Shown here in pieces: positions 29,812-37,899 of a stretch of DNA of 64,000 bases. The first letter of the stretch is position 1. Each line of letters starts with the position of its first letter. Origin of the DNA: Prorocentrum cordatum (Eukaryota > Sar > Dinophyceae > Prorocentrales > Prorocentraceae); NCBI GenBank assembly GCA_963575745.1, contig CAUYUJ010017865.1, positions 80,540 to 144,539 on the forward strand, given 5' to 3'. The notes under the pieces are model-generated. The model made no database searches, was not told where the DNA came from, and saw only the letters and a list, made by a program, of their open reading frames with translations. The translations under genes and the position numbers were made by a program.

Positions 29812-30564
29812 GGAGGAGGAGGAGCGAGGAGGTGGAGGAGGAGGATGAGGAGGAGGAGGAGCGAGGAGCGAGGAGCGAGGCGGAGGAGGAGGAGGAGGAG
29901 GAGGAGGAGGAGGAGGAGGAGGAGGAGGAGGAGGAGGAGGAGGAGGAGGAGGGAGGAGGAGGAGGAGGAGGAGGAGAGAGGAGCGAGGAGCGAAGGAGCG
30001 AGCGAGGAGCGAGGAGCGAGGAGCGAGGAGCGAGGAGCGAGGAGCGAGGAGCGAGGAGCGAGGAGCGAGGAGCGAGGAGGCGGAGGAGGAGGAGGAGGAG
30101 GAGGAGGAGGAGGAGGAGGAGGAGGGAGGAGGAGGAGGAGGGAGGAGGAGGAGGAGGAGGAGGAGGAGGAGGAGGAGGAGGAGGGGAGGAGGAGGAGGAG
30201 GAGCGAGGAGGAGGAGCGAGGAGCGAGGAGCGAGAAGCGAGGGAGCCAGGAGGAGGGAGGAGGAGGAGGAGGAGGAGGAGGAGGAGGAGGAGGAGGAGGA
30301 GGAGGAGGAGGAGGAGGAGGAGGAGGAGGAGGAGGAGGAGGAGGAGGAGGAGGAGGAGGAGGAGGAGGAGGAGGAGGAGGAGGAGGAGGAGGAGAGGAGA
30401 GCGCAGAGCGCAGAGCGAAGAGCGAAGAGCGAAGAGCGAAAGAGCGAGGAGGAGGAGGAGGAGGAGGAGGAGGAGGAGGAGGAGGAGGAGGAGGAGGAGG
30501 AGGAGGAGGAAGAGGAGGAGGAGGAGGAGGAGGAGGAGGAGGAGGAGGAGGAGGAGGAGGAGGA
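29812..30564. repeat. GGA array with GAGCGAG blocks
   Basis: About 750 bp of GGA triplets interrupted by runs of the 7-mer GAGCGAG (about 29995-30078) and AGCGCAG/AGCGAAG (about 30395-30445). Purine-only except for the C in those 7-mers. Frames up to 436 codons are repeat translations. Confidence 0.97.
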
Positions 30565-30567
30565 CAG

Positions 30568-30757
30568 GCACAACGGGACCGCCGCGGCGGGCGTGAACGG
30601 CACCAGCGCCCCGGTGTACCTGAGCAGGCTGGCGGAGGCGCAGGCTGCGGGCGCCGCGCTCGCCGCGACCGCGCCCTGCGACCACTTCTTCGGGCTGCCG
30701 AAGCTCACGTGGACCATGCAGAAGAGCAAGCGCGGCACACGCGTCCGCAGCCAGGAG
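30568..30757 (+). CDS. Candidate exon with two N-glycosylation sequons
   Basis: The exon follows GAGGACAG, the end of a 750-bp GGA array, and reads HNGTAAAGVNGTSAPVYL, then SRLAEAQAAGAALAATAP and CDHFFGLPKLTWTMQKSK. Two NGT sequons lie close together, which fits a lumenal or extracellular segment. The end may be CAG|GAGG (GA donor) or GAG|GTCTGC (GT donor), both phase 0. The start needs two bases from the previous exon, which the candidate at 27646 does not supply, so an exon is missing or the boundaries differ. No family recognised. Codon choice (G/C third positions) is like the helicase exons. Confidence 0.55.
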
Positions 30758-30932
30758 GTCTGCCTCGGAGTAGTAGAGGCGTCTGACCCATGGAAGACTT
30801 CGATATTCGGAGTGTGCTGCCCCTTCCCGGACTCCGCGGGGGCCCTCGCTGGGCCTCGGGGCCGTCAGGAAACGCCCCAGGACGAGAAACCGGCCCCGGG
30901 GAAAGGATCGGGACTTCACGGACCGCGTAGTT

Positions 30933-31084
30933 CAGGAGGGAAAGAAACATACAGACACAATTCATCGTCGAGTGCCAGGAAAATATGGGAATTGGGCGGG
31001 AATGCAGAAATTCAGAAAATATGGGAAAATATGGGGAATCATTTTATTTGTGTGTATTTATTTCTGTGTCCCAGGGCCCCTCCA
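30933..31084. mobile_element. Family C copy 5
   Basis: GTTCAG|GAGGGAAAGAAACAT on the left, GAAAATATGGGAATTGGGCG inside, GTGTCCCAGGGCCCCTCCAG on the right. Confidence 0.88.
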
Positions 31085-31534
31085 GTATTGAAAGAATCGC
31101 GATGCCCAGACATCCGGTGCCTCGACTTTTTCGAGACTCGGGCCCCCGCCCTCGCGATGATTCCCTGGACAGGTTTTTCATCCCGAGTCGTTTTCTGACG
31201 GCGCCGAGGCTCGGCAGTGGCCCCGAGAGGCCGAAAACGATGAAAAAACTTAAGGCCAGGTTTTTCTCGAGACGCTGGGTGTCTGGGTGCGTCGGATCCC
31301 TGGGCACGCTCCCGCTGCCAGGGTGTCTGCCTCAGAGTGGGGCCTCTCGAGGAGTGTCGGCCACGCGCAGAGGGGGTATATGGGAGGAGGGGGGGCTTCT
31401 TGGAAGCACCCTTACTTCTTATAGAAGGCGCGGGCCTTGCCTATAGAGGAAAGGCGCGGCCTCCTTCCCCCCCGCCCTCCCCCCCTTCCCCCTCCCTCCC
31501 CCCTTTCTGAAACGCCTCCCCCCCGTCCCCCTTT

Positions 31535-31697
31535 CAGGAGGGAAAAAACGCACACAGACACAATTATTCGTCGACTCTGGGGAAAATATGGCAAGTGGGG
31601 GGGAAGACCAAAAACCCAGAAAATATGGGAACATAGGGGGAATCTTGTTATTTGTGCTTATTTATTTGTGTGTCCCAGGGCCCCGTCCCCCTTCCAA
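31535..31697. mobile_element. Family C copy 6
   Basis: TTTCAG|GAGGGAAAAAACGC on the left, GAAAATATGGGAACATAGGG inside, and GTGTCCCAGGGCCCCGTCCC ending CTTCCAAG|AGG on the right. Confidence 0.88.
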
Positions 31698-31861
31698 GAG
31701 GCGGCCTCCTTCTAAGGTGCTCCCCCCCCTCCACCTGCCCCCGTCTGGCGCGGCGCCACGGGGTTGTGGGCCCTGGCAGCTGCTCGCCCCCCGGGGGGTG
31801 GGAGCGGCGGGCCCGCGCTCACCGCTCCCCCGGGAGCCCGCGGCGGGGGTCCATCGGCTGG

Positions 31862-32060
31862 AGAGCGAGCGAGAGAGCGATGGGGGGAGAGATGAGAAGG
31901 AGAAGGCCCTCTCAGAAGGCGGCGGGACCCCTCAGAAGCCCTCCGGGCCTTCTGAGAAGTGCTCAGTGTCTTCGGGGAAGGCTTCGAACACTTCTCAGAA
32001 GGTTGGGGAACTTCCGAGCCTTCCGAGAAGGCCCGCCCCTTCTCAACTACCCCCCGGGCG
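31862..32060. mobile_element. Family G element, copy 2
   Basis: GAAGGCCCTCTCAGAAGGCG, GGGCCTTCTGAGAAGTGCTC, CTTCGAACACTTCTCAGAAG and CCTTCCGAGAAGGCCCGCCC. The copy is followed by family L text at about 32150-32270. Confidence 0.85.
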
Positions 32061-32577
32061 TGCCGCCTCTAAAATCCTCTAGCGCGCAACGGCCGCCCCA
32101 GATATTTGGCGTCCCGAGCAAAGATCGAGGCGGAGGTTTGCCACAGTTTTGGGGCCTCGGGCGGCCCTCGCCAGGCCTCGGGGCCGTCCGCAAACGGCGC
32201 GGGGCGAAGCACCAGTCTCGGGGCACTGGTCGAGAGGTCGGGCGGACCGTGTCTCGGACAAGATCGGGGCGCCGGATGTCTGGGGTTGCCAGACCCCCCC
32301 CGCGGCCCCCCGAGAACAGTAGCGATCGTATATCGAAAGAGGGGTTGCTGGGCCTGGGCCCTCCCCCTGCGTGCCCGTTCTCGCGCGTGCATGCCACTGG
32401 CGACCGCGGCGCACACCCCACAGCTGTGGACGTCCATGTGGATGCCTCCTGGCGCTTGGAGCCGGCTCGGGGCCCGATGTGGCCCAGTATAGCGGCTCCG
32501 GCGGCCCTAGGACCGTCGGACACGGCTCTGGGGTGGTAAACGGCGCCCGATGGATCCCCGGTCCCGGGGACAGATTT

Positions 32578-32852
32578 GGAGGAGGAGGAGGAGGAGGAGG
32601 AGGAGGAGGAGAAGGAGGAGGAGGAGGAGGAGGAGGAGGAGGAGGAGGAGGAGGAGGAGGAGGAGGAGCGAGGAGCGAGGGCGGCGAGGAGCGAGGGCGA
32701 GGAGCGAGGAGGAGCGAGGAGGAGCGAGGAGGAGGAGCGAGGAGGAGCGAGGAGGAGCGAGGAGGAGGAGGAGGAGGAGGAGGAGGGAGGAGCGAGGAGC
32801 GAGGAGGAGGAGGAGGAGCGAGGAGGAGGAGGAGGAGGAGGAGGAGGAGGAG
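32578..32852. repeat. GGA array with GAGCGAG blocks
   Basis: Same make-up as 29812-30564: GGA triplets, then AGGAGCG/GAGCGAG 7- to 9-mers, then GGA again. Confidence 0.97.
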
Positions 32853-32944
32853 GCAGCTCTTGACCAGCTTTCCCTCGGGGCCCGGCGAGCTCAGGCCCCC
32901 AGGCCGCCTCCCGCTCGGCGGTGCAGCTGTTTTCTGTGTGTCAG

Positions 32945-33089
32945 CGGCGAGGGCGAGCGCACGTCGCGCTCGGGCACGGGCAGGCTCGCGTCGTGGTCGC
33001 CCGGCGGCGGCCCCGCCGCCGGCGTCCCGCGTCGCACGCTGGCGGCGGCCCAGAGTCGGCCGGTGTTGCACGATCGGACGCGGCGGAAG
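32945..33089 (+). CDS. Candidate exon, Arg/Gly/Ser-rich
   Basis: The acceptor is good: TGTTTTCTGTGTGTCAG. The frame reads GEGERTSRSGTGRLASWS, then PGGGPAAGVPRRTLAAAQ and SRPVLHDRTRRK up to the start of a family B palindrome at 33091. No clear donor is visible at the border with the palindrome; GC donors exist earlier in the exon (for example GGGCAG|GCTCGC). No domain recognised. Confidence 0.4.
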
Positions 33090-33090
33090 C

Positions 33091-33363
33091 TTAACGGGCG
33101 AAGAACGGTATAAAATAAACTTTTTCGCTCAGCCTCGAGCGAGCGGCCGCTTCTCAGCGAGCGAAGAACGGTATAAAATAAACTGTTTCGCTGTCGGGGG
33201 CGCCTGTCCCTGGGCGGCTGGAGAGTTTCTACCCGTACTGTGGCACCGTAGGGGTATAGACTTTCCAGCCGCCCAGGGACAGGCGCCCCCGACAGCGAAG
33301 CAGTTTATTTCATACCGTTCTTCGCTCGCTGAGAAGCGGCCGCTCGCTCGAGGCTGAGCGATC
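33091..33363. mobile_element. Nested family B palindrome
   Basis: A left-end fragment TTAACGGGCGAAGAACGGTA is followed by a second, larger palindrome: TCAGCCTCGAGCGAGCGGCC and GCTTCTCAGCGAGCGAAGAA mirrored by TTCTTCGCTCGCTGAGAAGC and GGCCGCTCGCTCGAGGCTGA, with the usual family B core inside (33157-33334). Confidence 0.92.
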
Positions 33364-33377
33364 CCCGCGATATGTCA

Positions 33378-33460
33378 GAGGCCCGCGCCGCAGCCGGCAC
33401 GGCAGGAGCCTGCCGTGCGGGCACGCACGGCGGCATGGGGAGGAGGAGGGCGGCCGCGGA
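33378..33460 (+). CDS. Weak exon candidate
   Basis: After CGCGATATGTCAG the frame reads EARAAAGTAGACRAGTHGG then MGRRRAAAEV. The following GTCAGCCACGCGCAGAGGGG recurs at about 31353, so the right part is repeat. No family recognised. Confidence 0.2.
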
Positions 33461-33492
33461 GGTCAGCCACGCGCAGAGGGGGTGTACGGGGC

Positions 33493-33674
33493 GTGAAAAC
33501 GACCACAGCCACTGCTTTTGTTTCGTTGCCGCCTTCCAGCCCGCAGAAACAAAGCAGTGGTTGTGGTCATTTTCGTTGAGCTTGGCACCAGGGAAATGAC
33601 CACAACCACTGCTTCTTTTTCGGCCGGCTGGAAGGCGGCGCAAACAAGAAGCAGTGGCTGTGGTCATTTTCCCG
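33493..33674. repeat. Double hairpin of four alternating 25-bp arms
   Basis: The arm AAAA(C/T)GACCACA(G/A)CCACTGC and its complement GCAGTGG(T/C)TGTGGTCATTTT alternate four times (about 33496, 33555, 33595, 33649). Two stem-loops stand side by side, each with a TTCCAGCC or GGCTGGAA loop part. Confidence 0.92.
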
Positions 33675-33689
33675 TCCCGCAGGGTGGGG

Positions 33690-33835
33690 GTAGGGGGGAG
33701 GGCTTCTTAGAAGCACCCCTGCTTCTTAGAGGGCGCGGGCCTTATCTGTAGATGCAAGGCTGGCGCCTTCTCAGAAGCAGCCTCCTTCGAAGAAGCCCTC
33801 CCCCTCCCTCCACCCCCTTGTGCGCGCCGCCAGGG
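33690..33835. mobile_element. Family G relative
   Basis: GGGCTTCTTAGAAGCACCCC, CTGCTTCTTAGAGGGCGCGG and CCTTCTCAGAAGCAGCCTCC. A sister copy with the same GCGCGGGCCTT(G/A)(C/T)CT block is at about 31385-31470. Confidence 0.7.
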
Positions 33836-33987
33836 AGGGGGAGGAGGGCGGGAGGAGGCCTCGGGCGTTGGGAGCCTGCGCCGCGAATGAGTGCGCAGGC
33901 GGCCTCTGGCACTCGGGGGGCCGGTGTGTGCCAACAGGTGTGCGGTCAGCTCCGGCCGGCCGAAGGGGGGCACGCGGTGCAACATTT

Positions 33988-34140
33988 AAAGCGGGCCTGT
34001 CCCTCGACAGGAGGAGTATTCAAAGGTAGTGAACAAATGAAGCGGGGACGATTTTTTGACTAATTTGCCCATGTGGGCGGCATTCTTTGAGTATTTTCAT
34101 TTCTCGCCCAAAATCCCACTGTAGGGGGACGCGCCCGACT
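33988..34140. mobile_element. Family D element, copy 2
   Basis: Ends GCGGGCCTGTCCCTCGACAG and CTGTAGGGGGACGCGCCCGAC; inside GGGGACGATTTTTTGACTAA and GAGTATTTTCATTTCTCGCC. Confidence 0.88.
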
Positions 34141-34169
34141 TAATGCAACATGCGTAGTTCAATTTCTGA

Positions 34170-34465
34170 ACATCTGCCCGGGTTGCTCGGGTGGGGGCAG
34201 GGGGCCACTCTCTCTGCAGGAAGCCCGCGCGGACCTCCGAGAGCTTGCGACGCTCCACGCCTCCCAAGGCATCTACACTGGGTCCGAGCAGATGGGGTCG
34301 GAGGATCGCGCCGCAGCGCCGATGCATCGGCGGTGCGGCTCGATGTGGAGCCCGACCTCCTCCACGCCGGCGGCGCCGATGCATCGCCGACGTCGCCGGT
34401 GCATCGATGATGCATCGGCGAAGCAGCGCGATCTTCCGACCCCATCTGTGCTCGGACCTCACGAC
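34170..34465. repeat. GATGCATCGGCG hairpin cluster
   Basis: Repeated GCATCG, GCCGATGCATCG and CATCGCCGACGTCGCCGGTG words around 34318-34425 form overlapping palindromes; the flanks (CCGAGCAGATGGGGTCGGAG / CTTCCGACCCCATCTGTGCT) are inverted repeats, so this is one element of about 170 bp. Similar ATCGCCGAT words are at 28330-28440. Confidence 0.75.
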
Positions 34466-34669
34466 TACAGTGGAGGCCCATGCCAAGAAGCACCCTGCTT
34501 GCCTCCAGGGTACCCTTTGGTTTCTTGGGCTTCGATGGTTTTGCTGGGGGAGGCGTGACGCGCCCACGCCAAGCATCACTGGACCTCCTGGGGTCTCTCA
34601 GGGTCGGGTTTCTGGTGGAAGGTTTCTTCTTGTGGACCGGCCTCCACTGTAATCGGGGCAGCCTCCGAG

Positions 34670-34816
34670 AGCTTGCGCTGCTTTTTGCCATACTCGTTCG
34701 ACACTGTGTCGACACTGCTTCGATACTTTCTGGGTGCCCGTTTTTTTTTTTTGTTTTTTTTTTTTTTTTTTTTTTTTTTTTGTATGACGTGGTTTTTACG
34801 TACGATGGGAGCAAGA
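34670..34816. mobile_element. Family J element interrupted by a poly-T tract
   Basis: The repeats TTCGACACTG, TCGACACTGC and TTCGATACTTTCTGGGTGCC are followed by T12-G-T28 (34741-34781) where other copies have GAAATTATTTCTGGGATG; family J then resumes near GTGGTTTTTACGTACGATGG. Confidence 0.8.
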
Positions 34817-35000
34817 TACTCCAGATTTCGTAATAAAAGGGAGGGGGTCTGGACCCTCCAAGGCAAGCCATTTCAGACCTCCCCCGTGGGAGAACCCTCC
34901 AAAGCATCGTCCCCAGACCCCCCAGGCCCTCCAAGATAGCCTGGAAGAGACCCCCCCCCCGAAATGAGACCCCCCTCCCTTTATTACGAAATCTGGAGTA
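34817..35000. mobile_element. Family K element ending at an exon
   Basis: Terminal inverted repeats TACTCCAGATTTCGTAATAA and TTATTACGAAATCTGGAGTA are near perfect for more than 30 bp. The right end abuts the transmembrane exon at 35002, with AG either at 34998 or at 35001 as the splice acceptor. Confidence 0.9.
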
Positions 35001-35001
35001 G

Positions 35002-35153
35002 TGCCTGTGCGGCTTTTTGCTCTTCTGGCCATCCTCTGCGACATCCTCTCCATCGTGGTGATCGTCCTCTGCGTGCCCCTGCTGCTCACGTGCTCGCGCC
35101 GCCGGCCGCCCGGGGCCCCGCTGTTCGACTGCGGCGACGGGCTGGTGGCCAAG
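35002..35153 (+). CDS. Exon with one transmembrane helix
   Basis: The frame reads PVRLFALLAILCDILSIVV then IVLCVPLLLTC, a 25-residue hydrophobic segment with two Cys near its ends, then a basic stop-transfer SRRRPP and the tail GAPLFDCGDGLVAK. It starts right after a family K element and ends at GCCAAG|GCCCCAG, a GC donor in phase 0. Spliced to 35323 it continues to a stop codon, so this is the C-terminal end of a membrane protein with a short cytoplasmic tail. With the signal peptide and sequon exon candidates upstream this suggests a type I membrane protein. No family recognised. Confidence 0.7.
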
Positions 35154-35322
35154 GCCCCAGGAGGGAAAGACACACACAGGCACAACTAATCCTCGATTCC
35201 CCAGAAAATAGGGGAAAAGATGGGAAGTGGGGGGGAAGACAGAAACCCAGAACATATGGGAAAGTATGGGGGATCTTTTTATTCGTGTGTATGTATTTGT
35301 GTGTCCTGGGGCCCCTTCCAAG
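35154..35322 (+). mobile_element. Family C copy 7 forming a 169-nt intron (introner)
   Basis: The element begins GCCCCAGGAGGGAAAGACAC and ends GTGTCCTGGGGCCCCTTCCAAG. Both borders carry CAAGGC (GGCCAAGGCC on the left, TTCCAAGGCG on the right), like a short target duplication, so removing AAG|GC...AAG|GC restores a continuous frame (LVAK-ACCGPGGDGRKVL). The inside has the family marks CACACAGGCACAACTAATC, GAACATATGGGAAAGTATGG and GTGTGTATGTATTTGTGTG. The borders as inverted repeats: GGCCCCAGGA / TCCTGGGGCC. Confidence 0.8.
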
Positions 35323-35376
35323 GCGTGCTGCGGCCCGGGGGGGGACGGCCGCAAGGTGCTGGAGCCGATGTACTGA
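35323..35376 (+). CDS. Last exon: short C-terminal tail and stop
   Basis: Directly after the family C element, in phase 0 with the exon before it, this reads ACCGPGGDGRKVLEPMY then TGA. The tail has a Cys pair near the membrane side. If instead the element is spliced as CAG|GA..AAG (as the family's left flanks suggest), the frame would change and stay open further (GVLRPGGGRPQ), which looks less protein-like, so the GC-AG reading is preferred. Confidence 0.6.
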   Translation, partial: ACCGPGGDGRKVLEPMY

Positions 35377-35460
35377 GGCCTCTTTTCCCGCGCTCTCCAC
35401 GGCTGCAGAGTTAGCTCGGGCGCGCGGAGAGCCCGAGTCTCCGACGATATGTTTTTTGTT

Positions 35461-35480
35461 GTTCGTTTTGTTTTGTTTTG

Positions 35481-35511
<31 letters not shown>

Positions 35512-35530
35512 GTTTGTTTTGTTTTGTTTT
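35461..35530. repeat. TTTTG pentanucleotide repeat
   Basis: About 13 TTTTG units with small slips. Confidence 0.95.
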
Positions 35531-36015
35531 TTTCCATCTGGGCGGCGGTTGTCCTCGATCTCGGCCCCGGGGGGCGCGTTGTCAGGCCCCAGGGCCATCA
35601 AACAGGGATCCGGGGATGAGAACTTGTTTCGGGGAAGGGGTCGGGACCTTTGGGGGCCGCACATTCCGTAGACGAGCTAACAGCGATGTAGGTAACGGCG
35701 ATGTAAGTTTCGGTATTGTGGGGACGCGTGGCTCGCGCTGTCCTACAATTCGATGTGTCGCGTTCGCTCGATTACTTCGCAGATTGGACATGTAGGAAAG
35801 TGTGGTTCGCGATGTCATGCAAGTTGGTTCCCAACATCGCCGTTAAGCAGCATCGCCGTTAGCCCAGCCTTGGACATTGAAAAACATATCGTCGGATGTG
35901 TGTGTGTGTGTGTGCAACGGCCGCAAAGTAGCTCGGACGCGCAGAGGGGCGGAGAGGGCGAAGCGTGGTTGGGCATGTCGTCCCGAAGCAGCTCGCTCCC
36001 TGCCTCCCCGCCTCC

Positions 36016-36142
36016 TGGCATCGCTCGGACGTGTGCATTTTTTCTCGGCGAGGGCCATCGAGGTGCATCCTTGATCATTTGGCGAAAAAACCACGCGCGA
36101 AACCGAACAAAACACAGGGAATGGACGTCCGAGCGATGCCCA
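36016..36142. mobile_element. Family F element, copy 3
   Basis: Ends TGGCATCGCTCGGACGTGTG and GGACGTCCGAGCGATGCCCA; inside CCTTGATCATTTGGCGAAAA, nearly the same as copy 19766-19893. Confidence 0.92.
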
Positions 36143-36359
36143 GGCCTTCGCTTGCCTGGTCGGCTCCCTTCGAGCCCGGAGGTTTGACTCGGGACGTGAA
36201 GGGCCCCGCTGCGGATGCGGAGTGCAGGCCCGCCCAAACTGGCCCCGCGCTAGACGCCGGCAGCATCTCTTCCCGAACGTATGGAACCATTGGCGGCTGA
36301 ATCGGTCTTTTGGCTAGGCGCAGGTCACCTTCAAGCACGGCTGCCTGCATAACTGTCGC

Positions 36360-36360
<1 letters not shown>

Positions 36361-36396
<36 letters not shown>
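36361..36396. repeat. TG dinucleotide repeat
   Basis: About 17 TG units. Confidence 0.95.
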
Positions 36397-36440
36397 GGGT
36401 ATGGCGCTAGCAGTTGCAGGAATGGTGGCCAGGTGTAGAA

Positions 36441-36600
36441 TTAAGTCGGGCCTGTCCCTCTACAGGAGGAATATTCAAAAATAGTAGAAAATAGTCTGGG
36501 GACGATTTGTTTGACTACTTGTGAGTCTTTTGGGGTATTTTTTGGGAATTCTTGCTTTTTCGCCCCAGATCCCCCTGTAGGGGGAACATGCCCGACCTAA
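36441..36600. mobile_element. Family D element, copy 3
   Basis: TTAAGTCGGGCCTGTCCCTC and TACAGGAGGAATATTC on the left, CCCCTGTAGGGGGAACATGC and CCGACCTAA on the right. A related fragment without clear ends (TAGTCAAAA repeats, CCTGGGGACGATTTGTGG) is at about 36934-37080. Confidence 0.9.
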
Positions 36601-36654
36601 GTGTAGCAGCGATCGATTGGACGTTCTAGAGACTTGCATCGAAAGCTGTCGATC

Positions 36655-36818
36655 AGGGGCGAAAAGACACATAGACACAGACACAATGAATCGTCGATTC
36701 CCCAGAACAGATGGGAAACCATGGGAAGTGGGGGGGAAGACAAAAACAAAGAGCATATGGGAACATATGGGGAATCCTGTGATCTGTGTCTCTTTATTTG
36801 TGTGTCCCACGGCCCCTT
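36655..36818. mobile_element. Family C copy 8
   Basis: GATCAG|GGGCGAAAAGACAC on the left, CATATGGGAACATATGGGGA inside, GTGTCCCACGGCCCCTTGAG on the right. Confidence 0.85.
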
Positions 36819-37185
36819 GAGGCGATCGAGGCTTTGGGGATATGGGGGGCGCCGCGCCGGTTTCAAAAGCTCGAGCGCCGGCCGGGCGCCGCGTTTTTTT
36901 GGGGGGCGCGGCGCACTGTTTAGAGGACTCCATAGTTTTAAGTCGGCCCTCGAAATAGTTAACAAATAGTCAGAAATAGTCAAAAGTAGTAACAAATAGT
37001 CAAAAGATAGCCTGGGGACGATTTGTGGACCGTTTTCGAATATTTTAGGGTATCTGGCGTTGGGAATACTTCGACTGGGGGATCGACTACAGAATTGAAT
37101 TACCCCAAAAACTGATCATCACGTCGACTCTTCAGCACAAGCACGTCAACCGTTCGTAGATCTGCGAAGGGTCTACGGATAACCC

Positions 37186-37878
37186 GTGGACTCGGCAAGA
37201 AACATCAATTCTGGGGCAAACCAATTCTGTAGTCGATCCCCTACTCGAAAAATGCTGTCTTGTAGAGCCCAGGAGCCTCAGATCTCCTCTGCACTACAAC
37301 TTAGTGCTCTGCGTATGACGATTGGCTTGGAGAAGCAGTCCTCGCCCACGCACCACAGGCACAGGTGGACGATACTACGGAGCTATCGTCATCCCTCAGC
37401 GCCAGGTACAGCCCGTAGAGCTACGGCACTTTTTCGGGGCGCGTTGCGACGGACATACGAAAACGCGTCTTCGCCCCTGCAATATGGGCACGTGTTTTCG
37501 CCAATATGGCAAGTATTCGAAACATCATCGCGTCCAACTTGGCGATATGGTGGTGTCGCCGTCTCCTCCTTGCCGCCGATGTCGCCATCGGTAGAGCCGG
37601 CCGTCGGTAACTTCACTTCTTTGGGCACCATGATCGGTAAACACGGCTGCACTTTGTTTGTAGCAGCGAAGTTCGCTCTACCAGTAGAGCAAAGCATTGC
37701 AGAAGTACAGTCGACTCTCGCGATCTCGATGTCAGTTGTCACGACTCTCAGAACCGCCGGCCCAATCCGGAGTATCGGTGGGTTCATGCGGCGATGGCCC
37801 TTTGGTGACGCTGGCGAAGGCGTTCAAGGTAGAATTCCGCATCATAGAGCCACGCGGAAACACAGAGGGACACGGTAA
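37186..37878 (+). other. Unidentified 230-codon open frame in plain sequence
   Basis: The region 37080-37900 is free of the short repeats and of strong GC bias. The + frame has ordinary composition, but no start context, domain or signal could be found. An overlapping minus frame (37389-37787) contains CHIGENTCPYCRGEDAFSYV, loosely like a metal-binding pair. Neither strand can be preferred; it may be a decayed mobile-element coding fragment. Confidence 0.2.
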
Positions 37879-37899
37879 CGCCATCGGACCCGGCGGAAT

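Noticed and set aside
29599-30919. Frames up to 436 codons over 29.6-30.9 kb on both strands
   Set aside because: Translations of the GGA array with 7-mer patches; only 30568-30757 has coding sense.
37389-37787. Minus-strand zinc-finger protein (CHIGENTCPYC)
   Set aside because: Only two Cys pairs and no further ligands with normal spacing; the overlapping + frame is equally long, so neither can be supported.
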